From: Frateuria_A sp035943815
GTDB lineage: Bacteria > Pseudomonadota > Gammaproteobacteria > Xanthomonadales > Rhodanobacteraceae
Assembly: GCF_035943815.1 (NCBI RefSeq)
Contig: NZ_DASZBU010000005.1
Span: 186,001-250,000 of the forward strand
Reading direction: 5' to 3'
Length of the DNA: 64,000 bases
Part shown: positions 27,001 to 34,695 of the stretch, in pieces
How the letters are laid out: each line of letters opens with the position of its first letter
How positions within the stretch are numbered: the stretch's first letter is position 1
Made by a program: the position numbers and the translations under genes
The notes under the pieces: generated by a model
The model's input: only the letters and a program-made list of their open reading frames with translations
The model's database searches: none
What the model was told of the DNA's origin: nothing

Positions 27001-27677
27001 GCCCAGTAGCGCGTGACGATGCCCAACGTGCGGCCGCCGAACGGGTCGAGCATGGCCGCGACCAAGTGATGATTGATGTCGCGGGTGAGCAGGCCCGAGA
27101 GCGACAGCAGCACCACGAAGGCGATGATCCCGATGTACGTGGCAAGCAGCGAGCGCGTCACGGTGGCGAGCAGGAACAAAAGCGCCGCCACGAACAGCAT
27201 GTCCGGAAGCACGATCACGCCATAGGCCCAGGCATAGCCGCGCCAGTCGACCGGGCCGATGCGCGCCGGGTCGATCCACGGCATCGCGCCGCCCAGCGCC
27301 ACGCCCAGCGCGACCGCCAGCATGATCGCCACCGCCGCCGCGTAGCCGGCCGCCAGCCGCCCGCCCAGGTAGGCGCCGCGGCGCACCGGCGTGGAGAACA
27401 TCAGCTCGGCAGTGTCGTGGTCGAAGTCGCGCAGCGCCGCACCGGCGACGAACACCCCGCACGCCAGCATGCCGAGCACGGTGAAGGCGCTGACCAGCCG
27501 CACGATCACCATCGGCGCATTGCGCAGCACGTTGCCGCTGGCGCCGCCGATCGCCACCGCGTCGGTACCGGCCACCGCGAAGGCCAGCGCGCCGAAGGCC
27601 AGCGCCATGATCCAGAACAGGGGTGCGCGCCATTGCTGGCGCCATTCGAAGCGGAAGATCTCCAGCAGCGTGCGCAT
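24084..27677 (-). CDS. ABC-2 type permease fused to M1 family aminopeptidase
   Basis: The 1197-residue protein starts MRTLLEIFRFEWRQQWRAP, an ABC-2 permease opening. It has two ABC-2-like six-helix blocks (about residues 1-245 and 300-590). Near residue 640 a periplasmic aminopeptidase N-like region begins, with the zinc motif HEVAHQWWAHQ at 937-947 and the third ligand in LSESLAQY. The short spacing to the ATPase stop (8 bases) and AAGG before the ATG support co-transcription. The framing up to 28835 is false. Such fusions are known in Xanthomonadales and some other proteobacteria, but the exported or cleaved substrate is not known to me. Confidence 0.9.
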   Translation of the reverse strand: MRTLLEIFRFEWRQQWRAPLFWIMALAFGALAFAVAGTDAVAIGGASGNVLRNAPMVIVRLVSAFTVLGMLACGVFVAGAALRDFDHDTAELMFSTPVRRGAYLGGRLAAGYAAAVAIMLAVALGVALGGAMPWIDPARIGPVDWRGYAWAYGVIVLPDMLFVAALLFLLATVTRSLLATYIGIIAFVVLLSLSGLLTRDINHHLVAAMLDPFGGRTLGIVTRYWAADELNHRLPAVEGLLLWNRVLWLGVSVVLAAMAFALFRTDREGLRLPHRRARAEPPLLAPATSASRITLPAARLAHDHRARLVQLRTLLAFDLGQVLRGVPFLVMLVFGLVNLVFALALSGEIYGTPTYPVTHAVLETVQGSFQWLLPIILAFYAGELTWRERDRHTAEVVDAFPLPDGLALMARLLALVTVVLAYLAIGDLVGIAWQLGHGYTRLQIGLYLATLALDATPFVLLAALMLFFQTLAGSKFLGYLLAIVWLVASLIGFPLLHFDHNLAIYGHASSVPYSDMNGFGHFLAGALWFDLYWGFAAAALLVAAALFHVRGTGQTWRERVREARARLRRPAVVALGLALAGFALTGAWIFYNTNVLNHYESSAEATRKRADYEKAYGKYKGLPQPRISVVRTQVDIDPYGRRLGIRGHYVLVNRHDRPIDTLHVNFDTDFTLKSLDFAPHETVSDDARLGYAIYRLKAPLAPGASMAFDFDIEYAPRGFTNEPSGQFLVANGSFFDSRVLPHFGYQTAMQLTDRGDRRKYGLPPDVPRMPRLGDAKARNDSYVSNDADWIDFQTTVSTAPDQIALAPGYLTRTWTANGRRYFTYVMDRPMLDFYSWLSARYAVKKDSYEGIAIEVYYDPDHAWNVDRMIQAAKDALAYYQAHFTPYQYRQLRILEFPNYRQFAQSFANTIPYSESLGFIADLHDPAKIDYVYYVTAHEVAHQWWAHQVIGADMQGSTMLSESLAQYSALMVMKHRYGPDQMRKFLKYELDKYLMSRATETVAEEPLARVENQQYIHYNKGSLVFYALQDYVGEDAFDAVLRRFLLDWQFRGPPYPDSQDFMDVLARSLDSKWKGLLDDLFWKITLFDNRISEASAVKLPDGRYRVTLKVHAGKVYVDGRGKETPAEPDVPVDIGVFAAPTGKGLDGKPLYLEKRLLPAGDSTITLTVAGVPAEAGIDPYNELIDRVSGDNRRAVTVQ

Positions 27678-27685
27678 GGTCACCT

Positions 27686-28570
27686 TCAGGCCGCGCGCGC
27701 CGTGGCCTGCGCGCGCAGGCGGCCGAAGTAGACGTCCTCCAGGTCCGGCACCACCGGCTCGAAGCCCGGCTCCGGCGCCGCGTCGGCCAGCACATGCAGC
27801 AGCGTGCGCCCGCCGGCCAGGCGGGTGGAGAGGATGGTCATGCGGGCGCGGTAGTGGTCCAGCTCCGCCTTGTCGATCGTGCGGCGCCACACGCGCCCTT
27901 CCAGGCTGCGGATCGCCTCGCGCGGTTCGCCGGTCAGGAGCACCTGGCCCTGGCCGATGATCGCCATGCGCTGGCACAGGTCGGTCACGTCGGCCACGAT
28001 GTGGGTGGACAGGATCACCACCACCTTCTCGCCGATCTCCGCCAGCAGGTTCAGGAAGCGGTTGCGCTCCTCCGGATCCAGGCCGGCGGTCGGCTCGTCC
28101 ACGATCACCAGCTTCGGGCTGCCGATCAGCGCCTGGGCGATGCCGAAACGCTGGCGCATGCCGCCCGAATAGGTGCCCAGCTTGCGCTTGCGCACGTCCC
28201 ACAGGTTGACCTGGCGCAGCAGCGCCTCGGTGAGCTCGCGCCGTTCGCCGCGGGCGGTGACGCCCTTGAGCACGGCGAAGTGGTCCAGCGTGGCATCGGC
28301 CGATTCCTTCGGGTAGACGCCAAACTCCTGCGGCAGGTAGCCCAGCAGCCGGCGGGTGGCGTTCTTGTCGGCCAGCAGGTCCACGCCATCCAGTTCGATC
28401 GAGCCCTGGTCGGGATCCTGCAGCGTCGCGATCGTGCGCATCAGCGAGGACTTGCCCGCCCCGTTGGGCCCGAGCAGGCCGAACATGCCCTGCGGGATGT
28501 CCAGGTCGATGCCGCGCAGCGCGTGCACGCCGTTGGCGTAGGTCTTGGACAGGTGGCGGATGGTCAGCAC
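27686..28570 (-). CDS. ABC transporter ATP-binding protein
   Basis: The 294-residue ATPase has Walker A GPNGAGKSS, signature YSGGMRQRFGIAQAL, Walker B LVIVDEPTAGLDPEE and the H-loop STHI. It belongs to the CcmA/NatA-like export group. The C-terminal 80 residues form an extra domain that may contact the partner. It is the first gene of a two-gene unit with the permease-peptidase fusion, which supplies the membrane part. The start is a GTG with GAGGA 6 bases before it. Confidence 0.93.
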   Translation of the reverse strand: MLTIRHLSKTYANGVHALRGIDLDIPQGMFGLLGPNGAGKSSLMRTIATLQDPDQGSIELDGVDLLADKNATRRLLGYLPQEFGVYPKESADATLDHFAVLKGVTARGERRELTEALLRQVNLWDVRKRKLGTYSGGMRQRFGIAQALIGSPKLVIVDEPTAGLDPEERNRFLNLLAEIGEKVVVILSTHIVADVTDLCQRMAIIGQGQVLLTGEPREAIRSLEGRVWRRTIDKAELDHYRARMTILSTRLAGGRTLLHVLADAAPEPGFEPVVPDLEDVYFGRLRAQATARAA

Positions 28571-28790
28571 GCGTGTTCCTCACTGCGCCGCCCCGCGCAG
28601 CGCGCATGGGAGCAGCATAGGCCCCGCCCCGGGGCGGGCACATCGGCACAAGGTCATGCATGCCCGATGGGATGGCCATGCCCGGAAAATGCGCCGAAGG
28701 GGACGACGAAGCGGACGGCCGTTCGCTATCATGGGTAGCCTTGCGGCCGCCATCCCCGGGCGGTGCGCCCCCCAATCCGCAGGAGATCCC

Positions 28791-30539
28791 ATGGCCGACC
28801 TCAAAGAAGCACGCGTCCCCGACATCGGCGGCCACGACAACGTGCCGGTGATCGAAGTGCTGGTGAAGCCCGGTGACCGCGTGGAGAAGGAACAGAGCCT
28901 GATCACGCTCGAATCGGACAAGGCCACCATGGAGGTGCCTTCACCCTTCGCCGGCGTGGTCAAGGAGGTCAGGCTCAAGGTCGGCGACGAGGTGTCCGAG
29001 GGCGCGGTGATCGCTAGCATCGAGGCCGCAGGCGCCCCGGCGGCGCCGGCCAGGCAGGCTGCGCCGGTTCCGCAGGCCGTCCCGCCGCCCGCGCCGTCGG
29101 GCCAGCGCGGGCGCGATGCCGCAGTCGAGGAGTCGGCCCCCGTGGTGGCGCCCGCCGCGGCGCCCTCCGCCGGCGGCGGCGTGCGCGAGGCGCGCGTGCC
29201 CGACATCGGCGGCCACGGCAACGTGCCGGTGATCGAGGTGCTGGTGAAGGTCGGCGACACGGTCGCCAAGGACCAGAGCCTGATCACCCTGGAATCGGAC
29301 AAGGCCACGATGGAAGTACCCGCGCCGTTCGCCGGCGTGGTCAAGGAGCTCAAGCTCAAGGTCGGCGATGAGGTTTCCGAGGGCAGCCTGATCGCCCTGG
29401 TGGAAGCCGCCGGTGGCGCCGCCCCGGCGCCTGCCGCGCCCCGCCGGGACGCGGCGGCGTCCTCGCCCGATGCCCAGTCCGCCACCGGTCTGCCGATCAG
29501 CCAGGGTGGTCCCAAGGCGCCCGAGCCCGGCAGCCGCATCGTGCAGCCGGGCAACCCGCCCGAAGGAGACGTGCGCCCGCAGGCGCGCCCGCCGTTCGAC
29601 GGCAAGCTGGTGATGCCGGGCGACGCGCCCTACGCCAGCCCGGCGGTCCGCGCCTTCGCGCGCGAGCTGGGCGTGGACATCCACCAGGTCAAGGGCTCCG
29701 GCCGCGGCGGGCGCATCCAGCGCGAGGACGTCAGCACCTACGTCAAGCACGCGCTCGCCTCGGGCGCGCGTCCGGTGCAGGGTGCGCCGGTAGCCGCCGG
29801 CGGCGGGCTCAACCTGCTGCCGTGGCCGAAGGTGGATTTCGCCAAGTTCGGCCCGGTCGAGGAGAAGCCGCTCTCGCGCATCCAGAAGATTTCCGGCGCC
29901 AACCTGGCGCGCAACTGGGCGATGATCCCGCACGTCACCCAGCACGAAGACGCGGACATCACCGAGCTGGAAGCCTTCCGCAAGAAGCTCGGCGAAGAGA
30001 ACAAGGACCTCAAGGTCACCCCGCTGGTGTTCCAGATCAAGGCGGTGGTGGCGGCGCTCAAGCAGTTCCCGCAGTTCAACGCCTCGCTGGACGAGAGCGG
30101 CGAGAGGCTGATCCTCAAGAAGTACTTCCACATCGGCATCGCGGTGGACACGCCCGATGGCCTGGTCGTACCGGTGATCCGCGACTGCGACCAGAAGGGC
30201 CTGCTGGACCTGGCCCGCGAGCTGGGCGAGATCTCCAAGAAGGCGCGCGAGAAGAAGCTCGGCCCCAGCGAGATGTCCGGCGGCTGCTTCTCGATCTCTT
30301 CGCTGGGCGGCATCGGCGGCACGGCGTTCACGCCGATCGTCAACGCGCCGGAGGTGGCGATCCTGGGCGTCTCCAAGGCCTCCATCAAGCCGGTGTGGAA
30401 CGGCAAGGAATTCGCGCCGCGGCTGATGCTGCCGCTGTCGCTCTCCTACGACCACCGCGTGATCGACGGCGCGCTCGCCGCGCGCTTCGCCGCCTTCCTC
30501 GCCAACCAGCTCGGCGACATCCGTCGCCTGCTGCTCTGA
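28791..30539 (+). CDS. aceF: Dihydrolipoyllysine acetyltransferase (pyruvate dehydrogenase E2)
   Basis: The 582-residue protein has two lipoyl domains, with lipoylated Lys44 and Lys171 in LESDKATMEVP. Ala/Pro-rich linkers follow, then a peripheral-subunit-binding domain (YASPAVRAFARELGVDIHQV) around residue 280 and a catalytic domain with SYDHRVIDG (His555). It moves acetyl groups from E1 to CoA and forms the complex core. AGGAG lies 6 bases before the ATG. lpd starts 13 bases after the stop. The two lipoyl domains and that of lpd are very similar in DNA. Confidence 0.97.
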   Translation: MADLKEARVPDIGGHDNVPVIEVLVKPGDRVEKEQSLITLESDKATMEVPSPFAGVVKEVRLKVGDEVSEGAVIASIEAAGAPAAPARQAAPVPQAVPPPAPSGQRGRDAAVEESAPVVAPAAAPSAGGGVREARVPDIGGHGNVPVIEVLVKVGDTVAKDQSLITLESDKATMEVPAPFAGVVKELKLKVGDEVSEGSLIALVEAAGGAAPAPAAPRRDAAASSPDAQSATGLPISQGGPKAPEPGSRIVQPGNPPEGDVRPQARPPFDGKLVMPGDAPYASPAVRAFARELGVDIHQVKGSGRGGRIQREDVSTYVKHALASGARPVQGAPVAAGGGLNLLPWPKVDFAKFGPVEEKPLSRIQKISGANLARNWAMIPHVTQHEDADITELEAFRKKLGEENKDLKVTPLVFQIKAVVAALKQFPQFNASLDESGERLILKKYFHIGIAVDTPDGLVVPVIRDCDQKGLLDLARELGEISKKAREKKLGPSEMSGGCFSISSLGGIGGTAFTPIVNAPEVAILGVSKASIKPVWNGKEFAPRLMLPLSLSYDHRVIDGALAARFAAFLANQLGDIRRLLL

Positions 30540-30552
30540 CGGGGGCCAGGCC

Positions 30553-32358
30553 ATGGCGAACACGATCGAAGTGAAGGTTCCCGACATCGGCGGCCACGAC
30601 AACGTGCCGGTGATCGAGGTGCTGGTGAAGTCGGGCGACCGCGTGGAGAAGGAGCAGAGCCTGATCACGCTGGAATCGGACAAAGCCACGATGGAGGTGC
30701 CTTCCAGCGCCGCCGGCGTGGTCAAGGACGTGAAGGTGAAGGTGGGCGACGAGGTATCCGAGGGCGCGGTGATCCTGACCCTCGAAGCCGAGGGGGCGGC
30801 CTCTCCTGCCGCCGGAAAGCAGGGGCAGGACCAGGGCAAGGCACAGGCTCCCGCTCCGGCAGCAGCCGCTGCCGCCCCGGCACCGCAACCTCGCCCGGCA
30901 GCAGAGGTCAAGGCGCCACAGGCAGCCGGCGCGTCCGGCCGCCAGCCCGACCTCGAGTGCAAGCTGGTGGTCCTGGGCTCCGGCCCCGGCGGCTACACCG
31001 CGGCCTTCCGCGCTGCGGATCTGGGCGTGGATACCGTGCTGGTCGAGCGCTACGCGAGCCTTGGCGGCGTCTGCCTCAACGTCGGCTGCATTCCGTCCAA
31101 GGCGCTGTTGCACGCCGCCGCCGTGATCGACGAGGCCGAGGCCATGGCGGCGCACGGCGTCAGCTTCGGCAAGCCCACGATCGAGCTGGACAAGCTGCGC
31201 AAGTTCAAGGAGCAGGTGGTCGGCAAGCTCACCGGCGGCCTGGCCGGCATGGCCAAGCAACGCAAGGTACGCACGGTGCAGGGCGTCGGTACGTTCGTCT
31301 CGCCGCACGAGCTGGAAGTAAAAACGGCCGAAGGCACCAAGCTGATCCGCTTCGAGCAAGCGATCATCGCCGCCGGCTCGCAGGCCGTGCGCCTGCCGAT
31401 GTTCCCCTGGGACGACGAGCGCGTGATGGACTCCACCGGCGCGCTGGAGCTGACGGACATCCCGAACAAGCTGCTGGTCGTCGGCGGCGGCATCATCGGC
31501 CTGGAGATGGCCACGGTGTACGCGGGCCTGGGCAGCGAAGTGACCGTGGTCGAGTTCATGGACCAGATCATCCCGGGCGCCGATGCCGACCTGGTCAAGC
31601 CGCTGGCCAAGCGCCTGGGCGGCAAGCTCAGGGGCGTGCACCTGAAGACCAAGGTCGTCGAGGCCAAAGCCACCAAGAAGGGCATCGAGGTCCGCTACGA
31701 GGGCGAGAGCATCCCCGAGACCACCGTGTTCGATCGCGTGCTGGTGGCGGTCGGCCGTTCGCCCAACGGCAGCAAGATCGGCGCCGACAAGGCCGGTGTC
31801 GCGGTGACCGAGCGCGGCTTCATCAACGTCGATACGCAGATGCGCACCAATGTGCCGCACATCTTCGCCATCGGCGATCTGGTCGGCCAGCCGATGCTGG
31901 CGCACAAGGCTACCCACGAGGCGCGCGTGGCGGCCGAGGTGGTGGCCGGCATGAAGAGCCACTTCGACGCGCGCGTGATCCCGTCGGTGGCCTACACCGA
32001 TCCGGAGATCGCCTGGGTCGGCGTGACCGAGCGCGAGGCGAGGGAAAAGGGCCTGAAGGTGGGCGTCGGCAAGTTCCCTTGGGCCGCCTCCGGTCGCGCC
32101 ATCGGCATCGACCGCACCGAGGGTTTCACCAAGCTGCTGTTCGACGAGGAAAGCCACCGCGTGGTCGGCGCCGGCATCGTCGGTCCGCATGCGGGCGACC
32201 TGATCTCCGAACTGGCGCTGGCCATCGAGATGGGCGCCGAAGCCGCCGACATCGCGTTGACCATCCACCCGCACCCGACCCTGAGCGAGTCGGTGGCGAT
32301 GGCCGCCGAGGTCTACGAAGGCACCATCACCGACCTGTACCTTCCGAAGAAGAAGTGA
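30553..32358 (+). CDS. lpd: Dihydrolipoyl dehydrogenase with N-terminal lipoyl domain (E3)
   Basis: The 601-residue protein starts with a lipoyl domain (Lys44), then an Ala/Pro linker to about residue 130, and a full flavoprotein. It has FAD motif VVLGSGPGGYTAA, redox disulfide Cys174/Cys179 (GGVCLNVGCIPS), NAD motif VVGGGIIGLEMA, and the catalytic His-Glu pair in HPHPTLSESV. It re-oxidises the E2 dihydrolipoyl arm and makes NADH. Lipoyl-bearing E3 is known in Neisseria and some gammaproteobacteria. It forms an operon with aceF and ends at an intrinsic terminator. Confidence 0.97.
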   Translation: MANTIEVKVPDIGGHDNVPVIEVLVKSGDRVEKEQSLITLESDKATMEVPSSAAGVVKDVKVKVGDEVSEGAVILTLEAEGAASPAAGKQGQDQGKAQAPAPAAAAAAPAPQPRPAAEVKAPQAAGASGRQPDLECKLVVLGSGPGGYTAAFRAADLGVDTVLVERYASLGGVCLNVGCIPSKALLHAAAVIDEAEAMAAHGVSFGKPTIELDKLRKFKEQVVGKLTGGLAGMAKQRKVRTVQGVGTFVSPHELEVKTAEGTKLIRFEQAIIAAGSQAVRLPMFPWDDERVMDSTGALELTDIPNKLLVVGGGIIGLEMATVYAGLGSEVTVVEFMDQIIPGADADLVKPLAKRLGGKLRGVHLKTKVVEAKATKKGIEVRYEGESIPETTVFDRVLVAVGRSPNGSKIGADKAGVAVTERGFINVDTQMRTNVPHIFAIGDLVGQPMLAHKATHEARVAAEVVAGMKSHFDARVIPSVAYTDPEIAWVGVTEREAREKGLKVGVGKFPWAASGRAIGIDRTEGFTKLLFDEESHRVVGAGIVGPHAGDLISELALAIEMGAEAADIALTIHPHPTLSESVAMAAEVYEGTITDLYLPKKK

Positions 32359-32375
32359 GTTCCATGCGCAGTGGA

Positions 32376-32406
32376 AGAGGCTCGGATCGCCCGGGCCTTT
32401 TCTTTT
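32376..32406 (+). terminator. Intrinsic terminator of aceF-lpd
   Basis: GGCTCGG pairs with CCGGGCC (one G-T wobble) around a 5-base loop, followed by TTTTCTTTT. It lies about 20 bases after the lpd stop. Confidence 0.85.
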
Positions 32407-32416
32407 GCGTGATCGA

Positions 32417-32725
32417 TCAAGCGGGCGCCAGCGGCGGCGGGGAACCATCCTGCTGCAGGTAGGCCAGCTTGCGCCTGCGTGGCAGCCGCTTGATCGCCGC
32501 CTCGGCCCGCAGGGCGCTCGGCCGGTCGACACAGCCGCGCCAGCCGACCAGGCGCCGGGGCGGATTGGCCCGCGTGTAGCGCGCGCCGCGTCCACTTTCG
32601 TGGGCTTCGTAGCGGCGCCGCAGGTCGTTGGTGATGCCGGCGTACCAGGCGCCGTTCGCGCACTCGATCAGGTACAGGCACCACTGCCCGGGCCCTGGCC
32701 AGGCGGTGGCGCGCGGGTCGTCCAT
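32417..32725 (-). CDS. GIY-YIG nuclease superfamily protein (YhbQ-like)
   Basis: The 102-residue single-domain protein contains the GIY-YIG core in the form CLYLIECANGAWYAGITND, then the LRRRYEAHESGRGARYTR helix-loop with the conserved Arg and His, and RAEAAIKRLPRRRKLAYL at the end. This matches the short UPF0213/YhbQ group. Members are proposed to act in DNA repair but are poorly characterised. It is the third gene of a minus-strand run with dinB and a membrane protein (26-base gap). The ribosome site is weak. Confidence 0.88.
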   Translation of the reverse strand: MDDPRATAWPGPGQWCLYLIECANGAWYAGITNDLRRRYEAHESGRGARYTRANPPRRLVGWRGCVDRPSALRAEAAIKRLPRRRKLAYLQQDGSPPPLAPA

Positions 32726-32751
32726 CGCGGACGAAAGCTGACGGGGCGCGT

Positions 32752-33438
32752 TCAGGCCGAACCGGCTCCGGCCGCGCCCGCGACATGCACCGCCGGTGCG
32801 ATCCTGCGGGCCGTGCTCTGCAGATGGGAGATTTCCGATGCGAGCATCATTTCCATCTGCCGCAACGAAAGCAGGAAGCCGTAGGGATCGAGGGGATGGC
32901 CGGTTTGCAGGCTGGTCAGGGTATCGACCAGGTGCGGCGCATCGAGCACGAGCGTCGAGTCGTGCTGCAGCCAGGTGCCCAGTTCGCGCTCGGCCGTATA
33001 GGCCTCCGAATAGCGCTGCAGGGCGCCGGCATCGATCCAGCCGGCCGACTGGTCGGCGACCGCCACGTCCCAGGCGACGGTCGACAGCGTCGGCCAGTTG
33101 GCATTGAGCTGATAGTCGGTGCTGCGGGCGTGGATCCGCCGGTTGATTTCGGAGCCGTCGACGCCGGCGGCCAGCGCCGAGGTGACCATGGCGTCGAGCG
33201 AGCGAAGCGTGACCAGCTCGTTCTGGTTGATCGCGGTGGACCGGCCGATGGCGTCGATCACCTGAGCCAGCTCCTCGTCCATGCGCCGGCTGGCTTCGCC
33301 CGCCGCGTGGCTGTGGTGCGCATGCTCGATCCATGCCTCCAGGCCCAGTGCCGTCAGGATGCTGAGCACGATCATCAGATAATGCTTGGCGAAGTCCTTG
33401 AAGGACTCCAACCGTACCTTCGGCAGTTCCAGGTGCAT
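32752..33438 (-). CDS. Membrane-anchored protein, unknown function
   Basis: The 228-residue product has one hydrophobic helix near the N-terminus (KHYLMIVLSILTALGLEAWI), flanked by basic residues inside, and a helical periplasmic or cytoplasmic domain of about 180 residues. Features are HAHHSHAAGEASRRMDEELAQ next to the membrane and an acidic/helical C-terminal half (LRQMEMMLASEISHLQ). AAGGA is 5 bases before the ATG. I do not recognise the family. It starts 21 bases after dinB and may be co-expressed with it. Confidence 0.68.
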   Translation of the reverse strand: MHLELPKVRLESFKDFAKHYLMIVLSILTALGLEAWIEHAHHSHAAGEASRRMDEELAQVIDAIGRSTAINQNELVTLRSLDAMVTSALAAGVDGSEINRRIHARSTDYQLNANWPTLSTVAWDVAVADQSAGWIDAGALQRYSEAYTAERELGTWLQHDSTLVLDAPHLVDTLTSLQTGHPLDPYGFLLSLRQMEMMLASEISHLQSTARRIAPAVHVAGAAGAGSA

Positions 33439-33459
33439 GGGGTGTCCTTGTGCGGGTGG

Positions 33460-34554
33460 TCAGTCGCGCGGCGCGACAGTGTCGAACAAGTCGCGCTGGC
33501 CGACAAAGCCGTCGCGCTCGACGAAGCCGGCCAGTCCCACCCCGACCAACCGGTAGCGCGTGCCGGCCGGGCGGTCCACGCGCGCGCGCAGCGCGCAGGC
33601 CAGCTCGGCCAGTTCGTGCGCCGAGTCGGGCAGGGTGGACGGCGAGAAGCTGCGGGTTAGCGTGCGGAAGTCGGCGGTCTTGAGCTTGAGCACCACCGTG
33701 CGCGCGATGCGGCCTTCCTCGCGCTGGTGGCCGGCCCAGGTCTTCTCGGCGAGGCGGCGGATGTGCGGCTCCAGCTCATCCAGTGTGAGGTCGTGCTCGA
33801 AGGTGTCCTCGGAAGACACCTGCAGGGTGGGCCGGTCCGGCTGCACCGGATGCTCGTCGATGCCCCAGGACAGCTCGTGCAGACGCCGGCCCCAGCGGCC
33901 GAAGCGCCGCTCCATCTCGGCCAGGCCCAGCGCGCGCAGGTCGGCCGCGGTGGCCACGCCCATCGCCGTTAGCTTGCCCTCCATCACCTTGCCCACGCCG
34001 GGCAGGCGGCCGACCGGCAGCGGCGCGAGAAAGGCTTCGACCTGGTGCGGTCGGATCACGAACAGTCCGTCGGGCTTGCGCCAGTCCGAGGCGATCTTGG
34101 CCAGGAACTTGTTGGGCGCGACGCCGGCCGAGGCGGTCAGGCGGGTTTCCTCGCGGATCGCGGCGCGGATCGCCTCGGCCACGGCCGTGGCCGAGGACAG
34201 CCCGCTGCGGCGCTCCGTGACGTCGAGGTAGGCCTCGTCCAGCGACAGCGGCTCGATCAGCTCGGTATACCGCGCGAAGATCGCCCGCACCTGCCGCGAT
34301 ACCGCCTTGTAGCGCACGAAGTCCGGCGGCACGAACACCGCCTGCGGGCACAGCCGCTCCGCGCGCACCGCCGGCATTGCCGAGCGCACGCCGAACACGC
34401 GCGCCTCGTAGCTCGCCGCGCACACCACCGAGCGCGCCCCGCGCCAGGCCACCACCACCGGCCTGCCGCGCAGCGAGGGGTCGTCGCGCTGCTCGACCGA
34501 CGCGTAGAACGCGTCCATGTCGATGTGCAGGATCTTGCGCGGGGTGGGGGGCAC
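33460..34554 (-). CDS. dinB: DNA polymerase IV (Y-family)
   Basis: The 364-residue protein has the family start HIDMDAFYASVEQRDDP, the catalytic segment LSLDEAYLDVT, the ASAGVAPNKFLAKIASD loop and the C-terminal little-finger domain. E. coli DinB is 351 residues. It copies damaged DNA with low fidelity. The start is a GTG without a clear ribosome site. I see no LexA-type palindrome in the 141-base gap shared with the divergent methyltransferase-esterase gene, so SOS control is not supported by sequence. The C-terminus lacks a clear beta-clamp motif that I can name. Confidence 0.95.
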   Translation of the reverse strand: MPPTPRKILHIDMDAFYASVEQRDDPSLRGRPVVVAWRGARSVVCAASYEARVFGVRSAMPAVRAERLCPQAVFVPPDFVRYKAVSRQVRAIFARYTELIEPLSLDEAYLDVTERRSGLSSATAVAEAIRAAIREETRLTASAGVAPNKFLAKIASDWRKPDGLFVIRPHQVEAFLAPLPVGRLPGVGKVMEGKLTAMGVATAADLRALGLAEMERRFGRWGRRLHELSWGIDEHPVQPDRPTLQVSSEDTFEHDLTLDELEPHIRRLAEKTWAGHQREEGRIARTVVLKLKTADFRTLTRSFSPSTLPDSAHELAELACALRARVDRPAGTRYRLVGVGLAGFVERDGFVGQRDLFDTVAPRD

Positions 34555-34695
34555 GAGGGGAAACCGGCGAGGCCTGCGGACGATTCTAGGCGACCGAGCG
34601 CCGCCGCGCGGCAGCAGACGCTACCGCTGCACGGATTGACGCGTGGTTGATAAGGCCAGGACTAGCCTCGGCAGGCGCCTCCAGAGGTGATCGCC

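Noticed and set aside
24348..27731. Plus-strand open frame of over 1100 codons
   Set aside because: It is antisense to the ABC permease-peptidase, is dominated by His, Gln, Arg and Val in the pattern made by high-GC complement codons, and has no recognisable domain.
27678..28835. Extension of the ABC permease-peptidase frame upstream of its ATG
   Set aside because: This part overlaps the ATPase gene in another frame and reads as low-complexity Arg/Ala/Gly; the real start has AAGG and an ABC-2 N-terminus.
34555..34695. LexA (SOS) operator upstream of dinB
   Set aside because: No palindrome of the Xanthomonas or E. coli LexA type is present in this gap.
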